From: Marsupella aquatica
Taxonomy: Eukaryota > Marchantiophyta
NCBI GenBank assembly: GCA_973895155.1
Contig: OZ316891.1
Coordinates: 27,528,001 to 27,592,000, forward strand
DNA: 64,000 bases
Reading direction: 5' to 3'
Both the position numbers and the translations under genes were made by a program. Shown in pieces: positions 32,642 to 43,122 of this stretch (position 1 is the first letter of the stretch; every line of letters begins with the position of its first letter). The notes below the pieces were generated by a model. It was given only the letters and a program-made list of their open reading frames with translations, was not told where the DNA came from and did not search any database.

Positions 32642-32764
32642 CACTACCCATAATGGCGGCACCAAGTGTGAATCCAAAGGTCACTTGGCACTGCCAAGTG
32701 CAAACGTGACTGGTATAATTATGGGTAGTGCCAAGTGACCTTTGGCATTCACACTTGGTGCCGC
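32642..32764. repeat. near-perfect inverted repeat with interlocked second pair
   Basis: Arm 32657-32691 (GCGGCACCAAGTGTGAAT and on) pairs with 32728-32764, with only one extra base, across a 36-nt loop. A second pair, CACTACCCATAAT (32642-32654) and ATTATGGGTAGTG (32718-32730), lies outside on the left but inside on the right, so the pairs interlock. The layout fits an inverted copy of a tandem array of roughly 48-bp units. Confidence 0.85.
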
Positions 32765-33839
32765 TATGTGTGGTGGACATTTTGGCCAGAGGGATATCCA
32801 GTTTTGTTTAAAATAATCAAAATGCTATATAGGAGTAATATATATGGCACCAGGATTTGCGCGTTTACCCTTCGACTGGTGAACTGGGTACTAGCCGGTT
32901 GACGAGAAGAGTCGCACTATCTTATTAGGAAGATTTCTATCTTGACAAATATTTTTATTGACACTTGTTCAAAGGACACTAGATGTATCCATCCCCTTCG
33001 TACCGCCGGATGAATAAATAGTCTATGTAACACTTCAATGTTTGATTCTCTATCAAAATCCAAGTTTCTCATTTAGTTGCTTCAATTATTGGCTTTCTAT
33101 AATATTGTTTTGTGCTACGTTTCTATTATTGGTTTTTCAACAGTAGACATATTATCAAGAAACTGTGGCACAAAGATATCTACGTTCACTTGGTGCTGGA
33201 AATTATAAGAGAATACTTAGAGGTGTTAGAAATGATATTAATTTCTAACTAAGGATATTAGAGATGCTAGAAATGATATTAATTAAGGGGTTTAGGTAAT
33301 TAGAGTTGATCTTGAAAGTCATAGGTATTGACAATAATATGAACACTGTGAGATTCTGTTTTGAATATTGTTTAAGTTTCAAAAGGAAAAAACCAAAAGG
33401 AAATAACATTTAAGGTTGATATAAGACAAATAGAGACACAAAAAAACAATTTTAAGAGTTCATGGGAACCATGTCACCAAATCAATTTTTCCAATGTACA
33501 TATTCAGATGATCAGTTTATAGCATTCCTACTAGGATCTTAAAGCATGAAGGATTTAAGGAGGCATTGAACGTCTTAGAATTGCTTGCATAACATGGGCA
33601 CCACAACTGTCTTAAAGCACTTAGTTTGTGCAATGCACAAGCAACGAACCTTAGTTTGTGCTTCAATTGCCTTCCTTAGTTGTCCACTCATGCCACCACT
33701 TGGCCCCCTTGGCACTCACTTAGTGTAAAACCCATAAATCCATGTGAGTAGTATAATAGATTTTTTTTAAAATCAAAAAGTAAAAAACCGGGTTAAGAAA
33801 ACAAACAAATGTACTCTTGTACACTCTGTTCTACCCTTG
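32765..33839. other. no gene seen
   Basis: AT-rich spacer before CHS unit C with only short chance frames. Confidence 0.45.
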
Positions 33840-34565
33840 TTGAATAACCTAGGGAGTAGGCTAGGGTGTAGGTTTTACATGTTCAGGGCTGCCCAAAGCA
33901 AACTTCACAATCATCGATTATATTATTTATATACGCCTTTACATCTACAAACAGTGCAGCCATGCAAAATCTACGCCGCGTACTCTTCGAAAATGCAGGC
34001 ACAGGGAACAACCACGCATCCATCATTGTCTGGCCGCAGACAATCACTTGATGCTCGAAGAAACCCTACCCTCAGATATTTCACGACAACTTTAGGACTT
34101 TAAATAATTCAGACATGGAAGCTAAGCCAAAGCGCTGAAGGAATGGATGTTGATACAAATAAAAGAGACATCCCACAGAGGATCACCGAGTGGCACACGT
34201 CCGGAAGATCCGGACCTGGGTTTTTCCTTCGCCTCCCTAGATTTCCGGGAAAAAAGCTCGCAGCGTTTTGAGCACTGCATACAAAAATACCATCCGGATC
34301 TGAACTCTACGTCTCTAGAGTGCTGCGAGAGCAGAAAGTTTGCAGAATTTGCTATAGTGTCAAGTCCATGCCACTCAACAACTCAAAAGGAAAGTGAGAT
34401 GGCTAGCGGCACCAAACTAATGCACAGTCCAGACTGTAAACACGTCAGTTTCCTGCCTCCCAAAAGGCATTTTGCAAGGAGTTTTTGCGTCGTGGGGCTC
34501 TAAGCTCCTGACCAGCCGTGCCCCCGCACCATACGCTCCCACCCAACTTTGGGCTCACTCAGCCT

Positions 34566-34592
34566 CACGTGTCCATCTCACTTCGATATAAA
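34566..34592 (+). promoter_or_regulatory. G-box and TATA box of CHS copy C
   Basis: CACGTG is at 34566-34571 and TATAAA at 34587-34592, in the same spacing as copies A and B. The expected transcription start is near 34,620. Confidence 0.65.
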
Positions 34593-34808
34593 TTCCAGAG
34601 CCTTTGGCTTCATTTCCCATCAACTGTCTCCAGGATTAGCAGTGCCTAGTCTGCTTAATTCCCAGCAGCAGGCTTCAAAATTTTCACCCTGTCGACTCGC
34701 ACCCCGTCAATAGGCTCGAATTGATCCGATCACTCGCGCGTCAGCTTCTGAACGTCGTCACATTTATCAACTCTCGATCTTCATTATTCTTGCTGCTGCC
34801 TTAGTCTC

Positions 34809-34857
34809 ATGTGAAGTGTGTTTCTGGCAGCTGATGACGGTTCCACAAACGCAGTGA
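34809..34857 (+). promoter_or_regulatory. start-stop element plus 7-codon upstream ORF in CHS C leader
   Basis: A single change (CTCATGTG, against CTCAAGTG in A and B) creates ATG directly followed by TGA at 34809-34814. The conserved MTVPQTQ upstream ORF follows at 34834-34857. Start-stop elements are known to stall ribosomes in other plant leaders. A reduced translation of copy C relative to B is inference. Confidence 0.5.
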
Positions 34858-35074
34858 GCTGCTACGCTAACTTGGCTTTAGTCGAGGTATCGGTAAAGGG
34901 AATCGTTAACCGAGACATCGATTTCAGGGTACTTGCTAGCTGTGTACAGAGGAAAGGAGGCGCTGTGATTCGTACAATTCTTTGATTTGGCAAAACTTCT
35001 TTCCAAAGTTACTCCTTCCATTCAAATCGAAGGTTGACATCTGAATTCCCGATCCCTCCTAGCTAGTGGCAAAA

Positions 35075-36451
35075 ATGGCACCAGCGGCTTCAACTGTAGA
35101 TGCTGGCAGCATGGGGGAAAGTGCTAACTTCAACCTCACCAGAGATGCTCCATCAGAAGGATGTGCGTCGGTGCTCGGCATTGGTACTGCTGTACCCCCA
35201 ACCGTGCACACGCAAGACACGTATCCGGAATTCTTCTTCGACATCACCAACAGCAACGACAAACCGGAGCTCAAGAAGAAATTCACGCGCATTTGTAAGG
35301 GTCTCGATCATCCAGTAATACAGATTGCTATGTTTAACGTACACGGTAGTTGGTTGCATTCTTAGCTGGGATCATCTTCAGAACTGTCATTCAGATGTCC
35401 TTTTCTACAAATAAGCTGAATCTAATTTCTTGGTTTCGAGTTGTGTTGCGCAGGTGAACGATCCGGAATCAAGAAGAGGCATTTCTACATGACTGAAGAA
35501 CGTCTGCGGGCGAACCCCACAATCCCCACATATTTGGAGCCATCTCTGAATATTCGACAAGAGATCGCTATCGCCCAGGTGCCCAAGCTGGCGCAAGAGG
35601 CTGCAGTGAAGGCCATCAAGGAGTGGGGTGGAAAGAAGTCTGAGATCACTCATGTCGTTTTCGCCACCACCAGCGGGGTGAATATGCCGGGAGCAGACCA
35701 CGCCGTGGCCAGGCTCCTTGGACTCCGCCCAACTGTGAGACGAGTGATGTTGTACCAAATTGGCTGCTACGGGGGAGCAGCAGTCATGCGCATCGGTAAG
35801 GATTTGGCCGAGAACAACAAGGGAGCTCGTGTGTTGGTGATCGCAAGTGAGGTAACTTGCGTCACTTTCAGGGCTCCAAGCGAAACTCACGTTGACGGCC
35901 TGGTTGGATCGGCGTTGTTCGGCGACGGCGCTGCAGCTATCATCCTTGGTTCCGATCCCAGGCCTGGGATCGAGAGACCAATCTTCGAGATTAAGTGGGC
36001 AGGAGAAACCATCATCCCAGAGAGCGACGGTGCCATCGATGGGCATCTTACCGAAGCCGGGCTCATGTTCCACCTGTTGAAGGACGTTCCGGGACTGATC
36101 TCCAAGAACATCGAGAAGTTTCTGGTCGAAGCGAGGAAAGCGGTTGGGTCACCAGAGTGGAACGAGATGTTCTGGGCTGTGCACCCGGGCGGTCCCGCCA
36201 TCCTCGACCAAGTGGAGGCCAAGCTTGGCTTGGACAAGACGAAGATGGGAGGGAGCCGCGATACTCTTTCCGATTACGGAAACATGTCGAGTGCAACTGT
36301 GCTCTTCGTGCTCGACAGAATCAGACAGCGTTCAATCGAGAAGGGCAGCAAGAACAGCGGGGAGGGCTCGGAGCATGGATTCGTAATTGGATTTGGTCCG
36401 GGGCTGACATTGGAGGTCTTGACTCTGAAGAGTCTTCCATTGGCTGTGTAG
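35075..36451 (+). CDS. CHS: type III polyketide synthase, CHS family, copy C
   Basis: Exon 1 is 35075-35294, the intron 35295-35453 (inside the Cys74 codon) and exon 2 is 35454-36451, giving 405 residues. I chose the ATG at 35075, which is homologous to the starts of A and B; the in-frame GTG nine bases upstream is not expected to be used. Protein and active site are as in copy B except Gly11. At the DNA level exon 2 is almost identical to B, except for a cluster of synonymous changes in about 60 bp around 36,258-36,315 (codons for Arg, Leu/Ser, Gly, Thr-Val-Leu and Leu). This suggests gene conversion from another paralogue. The role is expected to be the same as B. Confidence 0.92.
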
Positions 36452-36664
36452 TTAAATACTTGATACGTTGCAATGTACAACAGTCTCGATCAAGGAATTG
36501 GATCGTGATGGATCCGATAAACACTGTCCGAGTTGCGCGGATTCCTAGTGCCACATGCGGGGCCAAATGTTGGAGCCGGAAAAATTCGGACTGTCTCCAA
36601 AGAAGGACAACTTCACGACAATAGAAGACTGTGCTTTGAAAAATTAAGTCTACTCATCAGAAGT

Positions 36665-36890
36665 CCCCCTGGGTTCACCTTAGAGGTCATAAATCTAACA
36701 GGTTTAGCTCTGGCCGCATTGGCCATGAAAAATAAGACATGTATATTGGGTCAAGTTTGGTTAACGTTTAATTCGGATCAAGCTGAATTTGTCAGCCCAA
36801 GGAGAGAACACGCCAAGAATTATCCTCAACAAAATGAATGTAATAAGTTGAGGTGAACGAAATTGATACGTTGCAATGTGCACTCCTCAT
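36665..36890 (+). pseudogene. relic CHS 3' end
   Basis: In the frame open at 36,533-36,856, the segment PPGFTLEVINLTGLALAAL resembles the CHS C terminus [18 protein letters not shown], including the end of the cyclisation loop. About 170 bp later TTGATACGTTGCAATGT (36,863-36,879) is identical to the first bases of the CHS 3' untranslated region in copies A, B and C. Everything upstream in the gene is missing and the intervening sequence is diverged. It lies about 210 bp downstream of copy C, so it is probably the ruin of a fourth tandem copy. Confidence 0.5.
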
Positions 36891-36901
36891 TCCTGCCGCA
36901 T

Positions 36902-37115
36902 GGCTAGTATAGATAGAACTTGAAGTTCTCACTTTGTGGCAATGTGCACAGGTTAGACTTAGTTAGTTACCCACTGACAGTAAGGGACATCAAGAGTTTC
37001 GTATCGATCTGGGCTAGTATACATAGAACTTGAATTTCTCGCTTTGTGGCAATGTGCACAGGTAGTTCGTTACCCGCTGACAGTAAGAGACATCAAGAGT
37101 TTCGTATCGATCTGG
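36902..37115. repeat. two-unit tandem repeat, about 110 bp
   Basis: Units at 36902-37011 and 37012-37115 both run from GGCTAGTATA through CTTTGTGGCAATGTGCACAGG to AGTTTCGTATCGATCTGGG. The second lacks 6 bp after the GCACAGG. Confidence 0.9.
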
Positions 37116-39855
37116 GATCTTCTCGTTTCCTGAGAATGCCCGTTCTGTGAGACTTTAATACATTTCCCATTTCAGAAAACCGGTTCTCATTCGTTCAAGA
37201 TCGTTTGGAACATGCACAACTTGTTGGAGCAATCAAAACATGCACCCTAAAAGTGTGTATGCCTGAGAAATTCTCCCTTGTTCCTTTCATAATGGAAACA
37301 TTATGAGGCAGATAGATGAGAAATGCCGTTTTCTACCATTCAAGCTCTTCCTTTTCACATCAGACAGAACGCTGAGAAGGTGCTACAGATATCTTACAAG
37401 AATGTCACAATCTATCATCCTGAAAAGTACCTATTGAAAGTTGTTTTGTAAATTGAAAAGCCCGATTGAAACTAACAGTGAAACTGAATATCTGATTTCC
37501 ATACAAGTGAAATTTTATGTGAGATGTCGCATGCATAAATTGAGTAGTAAGTTTGAAAATCTGGTTTCCATATATATGGTCACTATCGTTCACAGGTGTC
37601 ACCAGTTGCCAAATCCATCTGTGTCGATATAATCTTTTCAAATGGAATAACAGAATGATTAGTTTCCAGGTTGAATCTTTGTTGAAGTTGTTTCACTAAA
37701 TTTTCTATTGTGTTAAGTTTATGTACATTTCACCAAACTTTTTAATTGAAGACACTTGGAAATGACTGAGGGGAATGAGAGTCTCAGCACAGGAGCCCCA
37801 TGAACTGCTCCGGATATACAAAGGACCGGGTGCAGCAAAATTATCAATGATGAATATGCGACAACGAAAGAGCTAGTATCTTCCATCTGGCAAGCTGAAG
37901 ACACGCTTCGAGTCTGAGAAAGTGAAGCTCTGCAGTCTCTTTTGATGTGGTCAGCTTTGGTCATTGTCGACATGTGAGGCAGTGCTAAATGATGATCGTC
38001 ACAACTGAACGAACACCATTCCGTAATTATGAAGAGAAAAGTAAAGTAGGATGTAGCTACTTAGGAAGATAAGAGGGAGGCATGCGAATTGGAAAAAATT
38101 CAATATCGCATACTAGTAGAAACATCTCCGCATGGTCAAACAAGTTTCTCAATACTATTTTATACTAGGTTCCGGAGAATCAAAGAAAACATACACCACT
38201 GAAAAAAAAAGTCAAAATCACGGAAAATTTGTCAAAATCGGTCAAAACGAAAGAACGACTCTCAAATTATCAATAAAAGCTGGAATCTCAATTCATTGTG
38301 TTGTGACGGAGAAGGTAGACGTTAGTAGGGACTGAATGGCTAAAAGGGCACTAGACACTTGTAAAGCTCAGTCTCAACATTACGAGTGAGTCTCGAACTA
38401 ACAAAATATACATTTCCCAGTTTCCCCCCTTGAGCGGCTTTTGGAGATACTGGTTGGTGTGCGCATGCGTAATTCGAACTTTTCGTCGCTTTGGAGATCA
38501 TGCTATATAATGCGTGGCTTTTGACGTCCAGTGAGGCGTGAGCTACTGAGATCCAGGACGCAGAGTGACCCTTGACCGGCATGTTCACACTTCACAGCCA
38601 ATCCACGCCCCACATGCTGACAAACATATTGCTGGCATTTGCTGCCCAAGCTATCATCTATCACTTACAGATACAATAGGCCATGTCTAAGTATCCACGA
38701 AGTTAGTGCATTTGGTGGTATATAAAAGGAGAAGTACATTTCTCACTTTTCCACATTTTTTTTCTCCTCTAAGGTGAGACTTTGCTTCACAATTTCAGGA
38801 AAATGATACTAAAAAATGATACCATCACAATTTCAGGAAAATGATACCTGGTGGATCCAGGTTTTGTCATGCACAGTGGTGGCTTTAATTGCAGGCTACT
38901 CGTACTTCCCAAGAAAACCAGATATTCTTACAAATAGATGCAGCAAAAAACTGCACCCTTCCTAACTGTACAAAAACCCAAAACCCTCGGAGGAATAGAC
39001 AACTACTGAACATGGGAGGTATTGTATAATGTAAGTAAACAAGAATTTTGTAAGCTAGGAGAGTGTTGTTAGCAACACCACACTGGTTTTCAATTTTTTT
39101 GCTTTTTCTCCCTTTTATATTTTTTGGGTTTCTCTATGACTCCAAATGGGTACTAAGTTAGCTAGCAAAAAGAGGAGTACTAAAAGTGTATCTTAATAAC
39201 CAGGTTGTTGTAGCAAGGGCAGCTGGATAGAAAAAAAATAGTGTAAAAATTAGGGGTCATGGGAAGAAAAATTGACTCGCAAGCTAAAATAACCCTAAAC
39301 ATAGACCAGTTGCCCACCACTTGTAGGAGGGATTAAAATGCCTTTATTGATAGCTAGAGACACGTTTCCGTTTGCATTATCTTTGCACTAATAAGTCTAA
39401 TATACTACTATACCCATCCCATACACTAGAAGATAGAGATTGGGCTAATATTATCATCAAACACTTCTACTAAAACTATTTAGAAAATATTTTTTAATGT
39501 ATTCAATGTATTTAAAATTTTATCAAAATTATACTAATGGGTGTTTATTTAGTTTTTTTCCAATTTCAAAAATATGGTTATAATTTCCAAAAATCCTTCA
39601 TGGATTCCACTCAAAACACACTGTAATCTCTTTAGGTCTATGTAAAAGATTACATTGCAGGCTAATACACACGCTTCTACAACGGGAATGAGCCATACTT
39701 TGATGATTATGAGTTCCAATATATTTTTGAGATGTATACAAGTAAATTAGAGAAGGGGGTGATATGAAAAACACAAGTACAAATATTTTACGAAGGAAGT
39801 TTACTCTTTGGCATTATGTTATGCTGAAAAATTCAACCCATATGGTCAAAAATTA
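37116..39855. other. gene-poor region
   Basis: No coding region could be supported. A TATAAAAG-type word near 38,721 is followed by a CT-rich stretch and a 22-bp direct repeat (CACAATTTCAGGAAAATGATA at 38,789 and 38,825), but no recognisable frame follows. The remainder is AT-rich. Confidence 0.4.
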
Positions 39856-40513
39856 GCTGCCACTTCGACCCCCGGTTTGACCTTGCCCGTCAAACTGGCC
39901 AAAAATCGTCGGCAAATCGGCAACCCGGCACCCGGGTTCGGGAGCAGTCCGGGCCGGGACAAGTTCGGGAGACATTCGGGCCGGGTTCGGGCGAGGTTTG
40001 GGGGAGGTCGGGGGAGTTCGGGGGAGTTCAGGCGAGGGGGAGTTCGGGTTCGGGGGAGTCTGGGCCGGGTTCGGGGGAGTTTGGGCAAGGTTCGGGGGAC
40101 CGGGAGTTCAGGGTAGGTCGGGGGAGTTCGGGGGAGGGTCGGGGGTGTTTCGGGGGAGTTTCGGGGGAGTTCGGGGGAGTTCGGGAAGGGTCCGGGTTCG
40201 GGTCCGGGGGAGTCCGGGACTCTAAACCCCGCCCTCCTTCCCCCAGCCCCGACCCCAGACCCGGCCCCGGCTGGCTGCCACCCCGAACCGGGGTCCGGGG
40301 GAGTCCGGGTTCGGGTCTGGGGGAGTCCGGGAAGGGTCCGGGTGAGTTCGGGAGGAGTCCGGGAAGGGTCCGGGGGAGTCCGGGTGAGTTCGGGAGAATA
40401 TTGTGGAATATCCGTCAAATTGATCATTTTCGAGCTGTCATTTGACAGTTTGACGTGCTCGGCAAGCCGTCAACTTGCCCGTCAGGTTAAACCGGGCTTC
40501 GACCGAACTGTAG
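39856..40513. mobile_element. foldback-like element with G-rich minisatellite core
   Basis: Left flank CCCGGTTTGACC (about 39,870) and right flank GGTTAAACCGGGCTTCGACC (about 40,484) form imperfect terminal inverted repeats. They extend about 35 bp inward (TTGCCCGTCAAACTGG against its diverged complement). Between them lie dozens of degenerate 10-15 bp units built on TTCGGGGGAGT or TCCGGGNGAG, all on the plus strand, with a short C-rich inversion at 40,215-40,275. The Pro-rich frame on the minus strand is a product of the repeat. The G-runs could form quadruplexes. Confidence 0.6.
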
Positions 40514-41463
40514 CTTACCTACAGTAGTACTCTATCATATACTAACACTATAATATGTTTGAGTATATAAAAATCAAAGTTACTTCGAACTAAACTCAAA
40601 ATTTGAGAAATGTGTTCCACGGGTTCAAACATGAACCTTGTGGGCGATGGGGGCTTCAAATTCGGAGGGCCACACGAGATTCTTAGTTTTTAGATTCGCC
40701 AGAAAGAGACACTCCGACGATAGGATACTTGCGCAAATGAATTGTTCTGCGTGTAAGATTCAGCCTTAATGCAACCGACTCGATGTATATCCCGTATAAT
40801 GTTTATTCTTTGCTCTTGGAGGTCAGTTCATTCCTGGTTCTAGACTGAGAAACATTTCCGCTAAACTTAATATGGAAGGCTGCAGACGAGAGGCCACACG
40901 TAAGACAATGAGATATTTCTAAACGAATGCTGACTATGCGCGATTGTAGTACGTGCCTCCACCTATGCGCGCAACGGATTGGCTCCATTAGACTACCGAG
41001 AACTAGCATTCGTCTCGCTACGGTTTGAGTTTTTTTGTTTTGTTTCTGAAAAGTTGGAGGTCAATGATGAGGTCAATGATGGAGAGAGACAAAACAGCTG
41101 CGATTGTTGATTTGGGCCGCCCAAATCACTCTACTCGGATTCTCTATCAATGTTTCCGGAGAATATGGGGCGCGTGCTGGGACCAACAGGTGATGGTGTG
41201 ATTCTTGGGAGGACAGCGAGTGACACTATTACAAGCGAATGAGGAGCTAGCATGGGAGGAGATCTACAGATTGGTTTGCAATTAATCTTCTTAATTAGGA
41301 GGTAGATGACCAAGCCACGCATCTTTCTCCAAAAGTTAATTTCTCTCTTAGGGAAGCTGTTGGAATATTAAATGAGACACTTCTTGGAGTATCTTCCCAA
41401 GTCGATCTGTAGAGATTTTAGGTCCTGGACCAGTTATATTGTAGTTTTCTTTCAATCTAAGTA
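40514..41463. other. no gene seen
   Basis: Several short frames, for example 40,803-41,009 (minus), have no recognisable content. Confidence 0.45.
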
Positions 41464-41542
41464 GTTGTGAATAGTGTGGACTGTGAATAGTGTGAACTGT
41501 GAATAGTGTGCATCGATCTGTAGAAATCGATTTCTACAGATC
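41464..41542. repeat. short tandem repeat followed by a perfect 28-bp palindrome
   Basis: Three units of TGTGAATAGTGTGVA-type sequence (41,466-41,510) are followed by a perfect 28-bp palindrome at 41515-41542, whose half-site is GATCTGTAGAAATC. Part of the half-site (CGATCTGTAGAGATTTT) also stands alone at 41,403. No gene is adjacent. Confidence 0.85.
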
Positions 41543-41779
41543 TGATCGATGTTGACACTGTAGTCTTTGAATGTTGAACTATATGCTGTAAACAATGAAC
41601 TTTAATTGCATGACAATTCTCACAAACGAGGCATCTACAGGACAGTACTATTCAGGATAACACTATCTCCAACAAATTAACATGAGTTCAGTTTGGAAAC
41701 TTTATGAACACCTAATAATAGACAAGTTTCAAGATATCTGCAACTTTGGTTAATTCCTTTTTCTTTTCTTTTTTAAGGG

Positions 41780-42900
41780 CGCCCGTTTATTCGAGAGGCC
41801 ACCGCGGCGAAGACCAGCAGGGCACAAAAAAAATAACAAACCCAGAGGGCCAAAGCACACAAGAACCACACTGAAATGAGCATATCCACCCAAAGGAAAC
41901 CACTAACACCCCACACAAAGGATGACATGCAAGAACAAGGGCCGACCACCCAACAGAAGGCAAGAGCCTTGACACAAAGCACCTCCCAAAAGAGGAGTTG
42001 GTTGTCCTCAGACAACAGCAAGTCAGACTCCCCAAAAATGGGACAAAAGGGAGAGCATGGTCATCGCATATCCCAGTCAATCATAGTAGTGATGTCCCTG
42101 AGTGTTCGATTCAACCACCAAGCCTTTTGTACATTGTTAGTACGTTGAAGCTTAGTGTGAATAGTTACTGCAGCTCCATGGAAAATGAGATGCAATGGGA
42201 ACCGAGCAGAGTTAGCTCAAAAAGTCCGTTGGCAACACTCCAACTAGATGCTCTGAATCATCGTGTGAATGAGTAGAAGGAAGCCAAGGTTGCGTTTTTG
42301 GGACCTCATCGCAGTATCAAACTTGCCAACGAAAGAGCAGCCTGCAGACTTGACCAGACTAATGCCCACGGCTGTGTACTCAAGTTGCATCCATGGTGGG
42401 CAAAGCTAACAGCAATCATAAAACATATGTTCAACCATTTCACTGGCCGCTTTACACACAGTGCACATGCCATCACTCACGTCCCATATAAGAACACAAG
42501 AGTTGGAGAAAAACCCAGTGTGTTCAAAACACCTTCCAAAAATCTAGCTTATTAACAGTAGGAGAGGATAAACCTTTCCATAGATGGATCCACCCACTCC
42601 GCTATAGCACATGAGAATCAAGAGAGACCCAGCGGCGATTGAGTTGTGTAATGGGAGGCATAGGCTATTGCAAGATGGTGGCCCAGGTTTTAGTGGGAAG
42701 ATTCCACCCTTTCTTTACTCCCGTCTGCCATGTCCACATCTAAGCAACTAAGCTAAGCAGTTACCCCAATGCCTCTGGCTGTTCTAGTGACGGAGGCATT
42801 TATGGGGCTTCAATTTGGGTCCTCTCCATTGACGAAGAAGTTAATTAAGTTGCCACAAAAAATAGACTACCTAACCTATTGTCCCTCATTTCAACTTATA
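41780..42900 (-). pseudogene. non-LTR (LINE-like) retrotransposon C-terminal remnant
   Basis: On the minus strand, frames broken by shifts give LWKGLSSPTVNKLDFWKVF and then CTVCKAASEMVEHMFYDC (42412-42465). The latter is a C-x2-C-x7-H-x4-C zinc-binding motif of the type found at the C terminus of plant LINE reverse transcriptases (zf-RVT). Further on, an FHGAAVTIHTKLQRTNNVQKAW block fits the helical tail of the same region. Stops and frameshifts are frequent. The RT core is not seen. Purine-rich sequence near 41,780-42,060 may be its 3' end. Confidence 0.5.
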
Positions 42901-43122
42901 TTTGGTGAAAGATAGCAAAAAGAATCTCATTTCATTTCCCAGCTCCATGGGTGGCTAGAGTCACAACGTAGAAGCTTCACTCTAATCCTTATTCTAACTT
43001 CTGGAGATTCTATCAGTACTGTACAACAATGTCAGCCAGATCAGACAAGCTACTGTAGGTCCTCTAGCTTGTCCTCTTACCTGACAGACAGTGTTAAATC
43101 CACGAAGGACCGGACTATGAGA

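Larger units (their letters stand above)
33840..36545 (+). repeat. CHS duplication unit C
   Basis: From AACCTAGGGAGTAGGCTAGG the sequence follows unit B through promoter and gene to about 36,545. There the shared CTGTCCGA segment gives way to unrelated sequence. Small indels distinguish the two upstream regions, for example an 11-bp block near 34,264 (GTTTTGAGC) missing in B. Confidence 0.85.

Noticed and set aside
32642-32764. Hairpin as a microRNA gene
   Set aside because: The near-perfect arms look like a young inverted repeat. There is no conserved mature sequence or promoter to support a miRNA.
39846-40427. 193-codon Pro/Arg/Thr-rich minus-strand frame
   Set aside because: It is a product of the TTCGGGGGAGT minisatellite, not a protein gene.
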